From Kangiella sp. (GTDB lineage: Bacteria > Pseudomonadota > Gammaproteobacteria > Enterobacterales > Kangiellaceae), in the NCBI GenBank assembly GCA_028284185.1, contig JANQSG010000002.1:1-64000 (forward strand): a stretch of 64,000 bases of DNA, written 5' to 3'. The notes under the pieces are model-generated. The model made no database searches. It was not told where the DNA came from and saw nothing but the letters and a program-made list of their open reading frames with translations. This document shows, piece after piece, positions 58,442-64,000 of the stretch (position 1 is the first letter of the stretch; every line of letters begins with the position of its first letter). Made by a program: the position numbers and the translations under genes.

Positions 58442-58508
58442 AAGCATCCCTTGAAGCAATTGCTTAAATAAGAGGGCAAGTATATAGCAGGGAAAAGGTT
58501 GGGGGAAG

Positions 58509-58534
58509 AGGTGATCAGCCTTGACTGACCACCT
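58509..58534. terminator. Hairpin downstream of pit
   Basis: AGGTGATCAG (58509-58518) pairs with CTGACCACCT (58525-58534), one G-U, loop CCTTGA. On the + strand T residues follow (58534-58537); on the - strand, the direction of pit, the tail is C-rich. It may end pit transcription, though the U-tail is poor. Confidence 0.45.
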
Positions 58535-58587
58535 TTTGAACCAGTTGTGTTTTTAGCTAATGTTTGATTCGAAAGTTAGTTAAAAAA

Positions 58588-59865
58588 TTAGCTAAACAGT
58601 GCCTTAAAGATGTAGAAGAAAATAATCGACAAGAAGGCACCAGCAGGCAAGGTAACCACCCAGGATACAAAGATATTACGCACTACGCCTAAGTTTAGTG
58701 CTGCAATACCACGCGCCATACCCACACCTAATACCGCGCCTACCAGAGTTTGAGTAGTCGAAATAGGCAAGCCAGCACCGGAAGCAATGATGACGGTTGA
58801 GGCCGCTGCTAATTCGGCGGCAAAACCACGACTTGGCGTCAGGTGAGTGATTTTGGTGCCGATAGTGCGCATTACGCGGCTACCCAATACAATCAGACCA
58901 ATTACGATACCGATAGCACCGATTAATAAGATACGAGGATCAACCGCAGCTTTGGCTGCAATTTCGCCCCCATTATTGATAACACTTACGATTGCTGCCA
59001 ATGGGCCAATGGCATTGGCTACATCATTTGAACCGTGAGCAAAAGCCATACCACAAGCGGTCACTACCATTAATACGGCGAACACTTTCTCAACCGAAGC
59101 GAAGTGATAATCCTTGTCTTCTTTTTTGTCCACTTTAATACGTTGAATCACGATAAAACCGATAGTCGCAATCACTAAACCGATGATTGCAGCGTACATA
59201 TAAGTTTCGCCCATAGAAAGCTTAACGCCTTCGTCTTTAAATACGTGCTTCAAGCCTTTCATAATAGTTACTAAAGCAATCACAAAACCAGCCAGGAACA
59301 TATAAAAGGGAACATAACGCTTAGCATTTTCAAATGGCTTGTCGGTATTTAAAATTAGTTTTTGTACGCTCATCACGATAAGGAATGAAATAACCCCCGC
59401 AAGCATTGGGGTAATTACCCAGGAACCCACGATAGAGCCAACTTTCCCCCAGCTAACGGCATCAACACTAACGCCAACTGCAGCGAAACCAACAATCGCG
59501 CCAACGATAGAATGAGTGGTGGATACCGGCCAACCAAATCTAGAAGCGATTAATAGCCAGATACCAGCCGCTAACAGGGCTGCCATCATGCCGAATACCA
59601 GGAATTCAGGTTGATCCATGAAGAAGTTGGCGTCAATAATGCCTTTACGGATGGTTTTGGTAACTTCACCGCCAGCCAGATAAGCACCAGCAAACTCGAA
59701 AATAGCAGCTACTATAATCGCTTGCTTTAACGTTAACGCTTTAGCACCAACGGAAGTTCCCATTGCATTGGCTACATCATTCGCACCAATACCGAAAGCC
59801 ATCAAGAAACCGAATGCCACCGCGATCCAGATCATGGTGTCAGCATTTTGTAAAATAAAATCCAT
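58588..59865 (-). CDS. pit: Low-affinity inorganic phosphate transporter Pit
   Basis: 425 residues, ten or so membrane helices in two halves. The paired PHO4-family motif appears as MAFGIGANDVANAMGTSVGAK near the start and as MAFAHGSNDVANAIGPLAA in the second half. SRFGWPVSTTHSIVG and LPISTTQTLVGAVLG are the matching repeats. It carries metal-phosphate in symport with H+ or Na+. Its DUF47 partner starts 11 bases upstream, and both share the candidate PHO box promoter. Confidence 0.97.
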   Translation of the reverse strand: MDFILQNADTMIWIAVAFGFLMAFGIGANDVANAMGTSVGAKALTLKQAIIVAAIFEFAGAYLAGGEVTKTIRKGIIDANFFMDQPEFLVFGMMAALLAAGIWLLIASRFGWPVSTTHSIVGAIVGFAAVGVSVDAVSWGKVGSIVGSWVITPMLAGVISFLIVMSVQKLILNTDKPFENAKRYVPFYMFLAGFVIALVTIMKGLKHVFKDEGVKLSMGETYMYAAIIGLVIATIGFIVIQRIKVDKKEDKDYHFASVEKVFAVLMVVTACGMAFAHGSNDVANAIGPLAAIVSVINNGGEIAAKAAVDPRILLIGAIGIVIGLIVLGSRVMRTIGTKITHLTPSRGFAAELAAASTVIIASGAGLPISTTQTLVGAVLGVGMARGIAALNLGVVRNIFVSWVVTLPAGAFLSIIFFYIFKALFS

Positions 59866-59876
59866 GATGCTTCCCC

Positions 59877-60551
59877 TTAACGTGCAATGGTCATTTCTAA
59901 ACGCGAACCAACGCTTTGCGCACTGTCCGCCAAGTCACCCAGTTGCTGGATCACTTTGTACATAAACATAACGTGAACTGGTGGTAAGTCATTTTCCTGT
60001 TCGAAAATAGCTAACAGCAAGCCACGTTGCAGATCATCGGTGTCATTTTCGATCTTATCGAGCTTGTCAATCATTTCCTCAACCAGACTGGCTTCACGTC
60101 CACGAAAGCCTGTTGCCAACAGTTCATCCAACTCACTAATAGCTTTATAGGCTTGTTTGGAAGCATCAATCGAACGTTCAACCAAAGTCATTAGTTGCTC
60201 GGTCACGTTTGTAGGAAATTGCATTTTACGACCATAAACTACCCCTGAAATATCGCGGGCAATGTTAGCAATTTTGTCCTGTTTACTTAACAGCGCCAAT
60301 AAATCGGTACGAGCTACCGGCAAAAACAAGCCTTTCGGCAGGTGCATGCGCAAATGATGTTTTAGTTCATCCGCTTCATTTTCCAGCTGGCGGATATTAT
60401 TTTTTATATCTTCAGCAGCTTGCCAATCGCCTTGAATGGTTGCTTTAAAGAATTTTTTGAGCTGTGATGCACATTCATGCACCTTTGCCATATGATCCTG
60501 CATCGGACGAATTGGCGAGGATGCAAAGACATCAAGAATTGAGTTTGCCAT
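59877..60551 (-). CDS. DUF47-family Pit accessory protein
   Basis: 224 residues, all-helical and PhoU-like (TIGR00153 family). Signatures: ASSPIRPMQDHMAKVHEC and LENEADELKHHLRMHLPKGLFLPVAR. In other bacteria the orfA-pit pair moves together and the first gene helps or regulates Pit. It is the first gene of the pair. A PHO box candidate lies before it. Confidence 0.93.
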   Translation of the reverse strand: MANSILDVFASSPIRPMQDHMAKVHECASQLKKFFKATIQGDWQAAEDIKNNIRQLENEADELKHHLRMHLPKGLFLPVARTDLLALLSKQDKIANIARDISGVVYGRKMQFPTNVTEQLMTLVERSIDASKQAYKAISELDELLATGFRGREASLVEEMIDKLDKIENDTDDLQRGLLLAIFEQENDLPPVHVMFMYKVIQQLGDLADSAQSVGSRLEMTIAR

Positions 60552-60602
60552 AATTACCCCATTTTAATGATATGAAATCGGCCTAACAAAAAAACGGCCG
60601 CC

Positions 60603-60636
60603 ATTCTAGCACGGAAATATGAAACATTTGTTACAG
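60603..60636 (-). promoter_or_regulatory. Candidate PHO box and promoter of the DUF47-pit operon
   Basis: On the - strand CTGTAACAAATGTTTCAT (60636-60619) shows two 7-base half-sites 11 bases apart, each matching 5 of 7 positions of the PhoB consensus (CTGTCAT). TAGAAT (60608-60603) lies exactly 10 bases downstream. That is the spacing seen between PHO boxes and -10 boxes in E. coli phoA. There is no good -35, consistent with an activator site in its place. The start codon is about 50 bases further on. Confidence 0.6.
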
Positions 60637-60752
60637 TTGGTGTAACACTATACCTTAATTATTTAAGAATGTGTCACTCATGATAAAGATTGGCAATTAG
60701 GTGGTGGATCTGTACACTTAGAGCACTATGGGGAGAGGCTATTAAGGCATCT

Positions 60753-62249
60753 ATGTCGCTAGAACTAGAAATTAAACTCGCCGCGAATCCAGAGCAAATA
60801 AGTCAAATAAAACAATGGCTTAGTGATTTTTCAGAACAGTCTTTGGAGTGGCAGAGAAGTGAGCTGATAAACACTTATTACGATACCGAAAATCATCGCT
60901 TGCGTGAGATGAAAATTGGCTTGCGTACCTCTCGTGATGGTGAGCGTTATATCCAGTCTGTGAAGTCGGAAGGGCGAGTAGTTGGTGGGCTTTATCAAAG
61001 AAATGAATCTGAGGCGGATATTTCTAATGCCAGCTTGGATATACAACAAGTGGAAGATCCTTATTTACTGATCCTGTTAGAGGAAGCGGAAGAGGAAGAT
61101 GGCCCTTTTAAGGCTTTGTTTCGAGCCGAATTTGAGCGTCAACATTGTTTGTATCATTTTCAGGATTCCGAGATTGAAATATTACTGGATACGGGTGAAG
61201 TGTCTCATAAGGGTGAAAAAAACCTTGTTTGTGAGGTAAGACTGGCCTTAAAAACAGATGATGCGAACCATATTTTTGACTTGACCCGGCAGCTTATAGA
61301 AGAGTTTTCACTGATTTTATCAGCTGAAAGTAAAGCCGAGATTGGTTACCGCTTAAGCTCCGATCAAACCAGATACCTTAAACGTCTCGATGTTGTGCCA
61401 TTAACCGCCAAATCTCCAGCCGAAGGTTCATTTGAAACCATTGCTTATTACGGATTGGCCCATTGGCAACATTACATCAAATTGGTAAAGCAGGAATTGA
61501 AGGTTGAATATTTTTTGCAATTACACCAGGTGCTACTTTATATGCAGCACCTGTATGCGGTGTTTGCTCCATTAATTCCACGTCATTCGCTTTCTGAAGT
61601 TAGAGCTGATTGGCGGGAGATCACGCAAAATCTTAGTAAAGTTCAAACCGTTGCATCACAGCTTAATTGGTTAGCAAATGCCAAAATGTATGACTTTTCC
61701 TACGAAGAGTTGCACGAACAAGAGGCAAATTTGCAACAACGCTTTGAACAAGAGGGGCAAAATTTTGTCCATTACCTTTTAAGTTCAAGTTATAATCTGA
61801 AGTTGTTGCATTTTAGTCAGTGGCTGTACTCTAAAGAATGGCGAGAAGAAATTAGAGAATCACATAAACAGCAGCTGCAAAAAGAGATATTTCCTTTTGC
61901 AATCAAACAGTTACAACATCAAATGTTGGATATCAATCGCCAGTTTAAAGTTCAGGAAGAATTGCATGATGAAGACTATGTAAGTTATTTGCCAAAGCTC
62001 TATCGGACCTTAGATATTGGTTTATTTTTTGGAAGCCTGTTTGATAGCAAGAAAAGGATGACATTTCGACAAAATTGGGTTGATTTAGTTGCTAATATTG
62101 AACTTTTCAAACAATTGGATTATGTGCGAAAATCATTGGAATCAGTTGGAAAAGAAGATCTACGGCTAGAGGAAACAAAAGAAGAAATTTTGCAAGCGCT
62201 TTTTAAGTTGAGAAGTAAAGCGTTTGAACAAAATCCTTATTGGAATTAA
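60753..62249 (+). CDS. CYTH-CHAD triphosphatase (YgiF-like)
   Basis: 498 residues from the ATG at 60753 (MSLELEIKL), preceded by AAGG at 6 bases; a longer in-frame start at 60690 was rejected. The CYTH domain begins with the ExExK motif (Glu4, Glu6, Lys8) that binds the triphosphate. The C-terminal half is a helical CHAD domain (from about 215). E. coli YgiF hydrolyses inorganic triphosphate with Mg2+; the same is expected here. Starts divergently from the DUF47 gene. Confidence 0.92.
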   Translation: MSLELEIKLAANPEQISQIKQWLSDFSEQSLEWQRSELINTYYDTENHRLREMKIGLRTSRDGERYIQSVKSEGRVVGGLYQRNESEADISNASLDIQQVEDPYLLILLEEAEEEDGPFKALFRAEFERQHCLYHFQDSEIEILLDTGEVSHKGEKNLVCEVRLALKTDDANHIFDLTRQLIEEFSLILSAESKAEIGYRLSSDQTRYLKRLDVVPLTAKSPAEGSFETIAYYGLAHWQHYIKLVKQELKVEYFLQLHQVLLYMQHLYAVFAPLIPRHSLSEVRADWREITQNLSKVQTVASQLNWLANAKMYDFSYEELHEQEANLQQRFEQEGQNFVHYLLSSSYNLKLLHFSQWLYSKEWREEIRESHKQQLQKEIFPFAIKQLQHQMLDINRQFKVQEELHDEDYVSYLPKLYRTLDIGLFFGSLFDSKKRMTFRQNWVDLVANIELFKQLDYVRKSLESVGKEDLRLEETKEEILQALFKLRSKAFEQNPYWN

Positions 62250-62325
62250 AAGTACACAGGAAAAGCGTATCAAAAAGCTGTTATCTCAAATTACGGCTAA
62301 ACTGTTGGATTTTGCTAAGTTTGGC

Positions 62326-64000
62326 ATGAGCTCCGATCATTATCCCATATCGGATATTTTGCATGTGCAAATGGTTTTTATTTTTGCGGCCAGTGGGATT
62401 TTACTGAGTAGCCTATTTGGTGCTTTCTATTGGTATCTAGGGCTTCATTTTGTTGCAGCCGTAATTTTCATTTGTATTATCGTTATTTTAGCGGCACTTT
62501 ACTTTTTAGGTAAATATCATTGGGCAGAGCAGGTTGCCCACCTAATGATTATCCTGTTTCTAATTATTTTAAGCGTTGCCAATTTACAACTGGGCGGTTT
62601 TGATAACCCTAATGATGCCTGGTTTATGGTCGTTGTGGTAATTGGTGGTTTGCTGCTAAAACGTGGCTCGGTCTGGTTTTATGCTTTGATAACGCTGGCG
62701 ATTATTCTGAGTTTTTATCTACTGAAAGTTTCAGGCATGGAATTTCCAAAACGATTACCACCAGAACAGCTGGATTTTATCAGTTTGGCTAACCGTATAG
62801 GTTCCATTATCACTATTGTGGTGTTGATTTTGTTATTTCGTTATGAAAGGGCGATGCGTGAAAAAGGCCTGAATGAAAACGAACAGAAATTGTATCAACT
62901 GGCCAACTATGATCGTTTGACCGATTTGCATAACCGAACTTATTTTGCGGAACTTTTTGAGCATCAAATTCGTCAACAAAAACATGGCCAGCAGGCATTA
63001 CTCTTTATAGATCTGGATTCATTTAAAGTGGTCAATGATAATTTTGGTCATAATATAGGCGATGAATTGTTACAACGGGTGGCTGAGCGCTTCAGGGATC
63101 AATTAAGTGATAAAGATATTATTTGCCGGCATGGTGGTGACGAGTTTTTAGTGATGCCTGAATCCAAAGGTTCTAAAGGTGGTATAGAAAATTTGTGTGT
63201 CAATTTAATCAATGCTTTGAATAGCTCTTTTGCTATTAAAGAACATACGTTACACGTTGGTTGCAGTATTGGCGTTGCTTATTATCCAGAGCATGGTCAT
63301 GATTATTTGTCTTTGCTAAGGGCGGCTGATATTGCGATGTATCGAGCCAAGACTCAAGGCAGTGAACAGTTTCAGATTTATAATGATTCCTTAGCTAAGG
63401 AACTTCATAACAAAAATCAATTGGCATTGGATTTACGTAAGGCTATTGAGCAGGGTGAATTATCACTGGTCTATCAACCTAAAATCAGTTTAACTACTCA
63501 GGATGTAGTGGGTTATGAAGCATTGGTGCGTTGGCGTAATAAAAATGGTGAGGATATTGAGCCGAGTGTTTTTATTTCGATTGCAGAAGAGTTTTCTTTA
63601 GTCAATAAACTGGGTGAGTGGCTGGTAAGTTCTGTTTGTAAACAACTGCGCCTTTGGAGAAAAGAAAATCAGTCAATAAAGAAGATCGCCATCAATATTT
63701 CAGCCAAACAATTATTACGCTCAGATTTTGTGACAGAAATTGTTCGTATAACCAACCAATATGATTTGGATGCCAGCGTTTTGGAATTGGAGTTGACGGA
63801 AAGTGTATTTATCGAATCTTCTGAAGATACACTGCGAAAGCTTAATAAATTAAGTGATTTAGGCTATAGCCTGGTGATCGATGATTATGGCACTGGTTAT
63901 GCCTCACTAGGTTATTTAAAGCGCTTTCCAGTTTCGGGACTGAAAATTGATAAATCCTTTATTGATGAGATTCTAGACAGTGAGCAGGATAGAACCATAG
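62326..64000 (+). CDS. GGDEF-EAL cyclic-di-GMP protein, 3' truncated by the window
   Basis: Partial; 558 residues visible. The first in-frame ATG is at 62326, but the frame is open back to a TTG at 62224 inside the preceding gene, so the exact start is uncertain. Several hydrophobic helices (about 20 to 170) form a membrane sensor. The GGDEF domain has the intact motif in RHGGDEFLVMP with FIDLDSFKVVND. The EAL domain begins at YQPKISLTTQ with EALVRW and DDYGTGYASLGYL. Both catalytic signatures look intact, so synthesis and degradation of c-di-GMP are both possible. The EAL domain is cut off at 64000. Confidence 0.93.
   Translation, partial: MSSDHYPISDILHVQMVFIFAASGILLSSLFGAFYWYLGLHFVAAVIFICIIVILAALYFLGKYHWAEQVAHLMIILFLIILSVANLQLGGFDNPNDAWFMVVVVIGGLLLKRGSVWFYALITLAIILSFYLLKVSGMEFPKRLPPEQLDFISLANRIGSIITIVVLILLFRYERAMREKGLNENEQKLYQLANYDRLTDLHNRTYFAELFEHQIRQQKHGQQALLFIDLDSFKVVNDNFGHNIGDELLQRVAERFRDQLSDKDIICRHGGDEFLVMPESKGSKGGIENLCVNLINALNSSFAIKEHTLHVGCSIGVAYYPEHGHDYLSLLRAADIAMYRAKTQGSEQFQIYNDSLAKELHNKNQLALDLRKAIEQGELSLVYQPKISLTTQDVVGYEALVRWRNKNGEDIEPSVFISIAEEFSLVNKLGEWLVSSVCKQLRLWRKENQSIKKIAINISAKQLLRSDFVTEIVRITNQYDLDASVLELELTESVFIESSEDTLRKLNKLSDLGYSLVIDDYGTGYASLGYLKRFPVSGLKIDKSFIDEILDSEQDRTI

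Noticed and set aside
1-64000. tRNA genes, rRNA genes, CRISPR arrays, prophage or transposase genes
   Set aside because: None was recognised on either strand by reading. Short tRNA genes could in principle be missed without a covariance search.

Overview
The window is a stretch of gammaproteobacterial chromosome of moderate, slightly AT-leaning composition. The class is well supported. The gene order is gammaproteobacterial: tuf then the S10, spc and alpha ribosomal operons; rpsU-yqeY-dnaG-rpoD; xseB-ispA-dxs; and glyA-nrdR-ribD-ribE-ribB-ribH-nusB-thiL-pgpA. Protein lengths also sit within a few residues of the E. coli homologues. The overall look recalls marine Kangiella-type bacteria, but that genus guess is an impression and was not tested.

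Layout. 1-14436: end of tuf and its terminator, then about 30 genes of the S10, spc and alpha operons on the + strand. Promoters are visible before rpsJ, rplN and rpsM, an attenuator-like hairpin precedes rpsJ, and an unusual structured 331-base gap separates rpoA from rplQ. 14437-19222: a mixed accessory block with an unknown two-helix membrane protein and a 50-codon ORF, a methyltransferase, a YkvA-like protein, a CDF zinc exporter, a degenerate receiver protein and a lysozyme-fold lipoprotein. 19342-29375: one-carbon and riboflavin genes through pgpA on the + strand, meeting the isoprenoid cluster xseB-ispA-dxs on the - strand. 29588-34194: glnS, an AsmA-family protein and a DUF4097-type exported protein. 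34207-38797: the macromolecular synthesis operon on the - strand. 38798-39372: a gene-free spacer carrying four copies of a 24-base palindromic element. 39373-47169: tsaD, nhaA, plsY, a folB-folK-pteridine reductase-midA chain and uppP.

47241-49382 is the most unusual part. Two sites with the architecture of integron attC recombination sites lie immediately 3' of two - strand genes of unknown function, with no integrase in view. One gene encodes a 423-residue protein with a PD-(D/E)XK nuclease-like C-terminal domain. A roughly 107-base imperfect direct repeat flanks the same block. I read this as an integrase-less cassette cluster (CALIN) inserted between cca and uppP, with the nuclease gene as a candidate defence cassette.

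49419-64000: cca, gspA-gspB, rsmF, putA, an SH3/coiled-coil membrane protein, the Pit phosphate transporter with its DUF47 partner behind a good candidate PHO box, a CYTH-CHAD protein, and a GGDEF-EAL protein that runs off the right edge.

Two small genes below usual ORF cut-offs were found by reading: a 50-codon ORF at 14558-14710 and a 59-residue zinc-ribbon protein at 40997-41176. rpmJ (37 residues) was also located by reading. No tRNA, rRNA, CRISPR array, transposase or prophage gene was seen.
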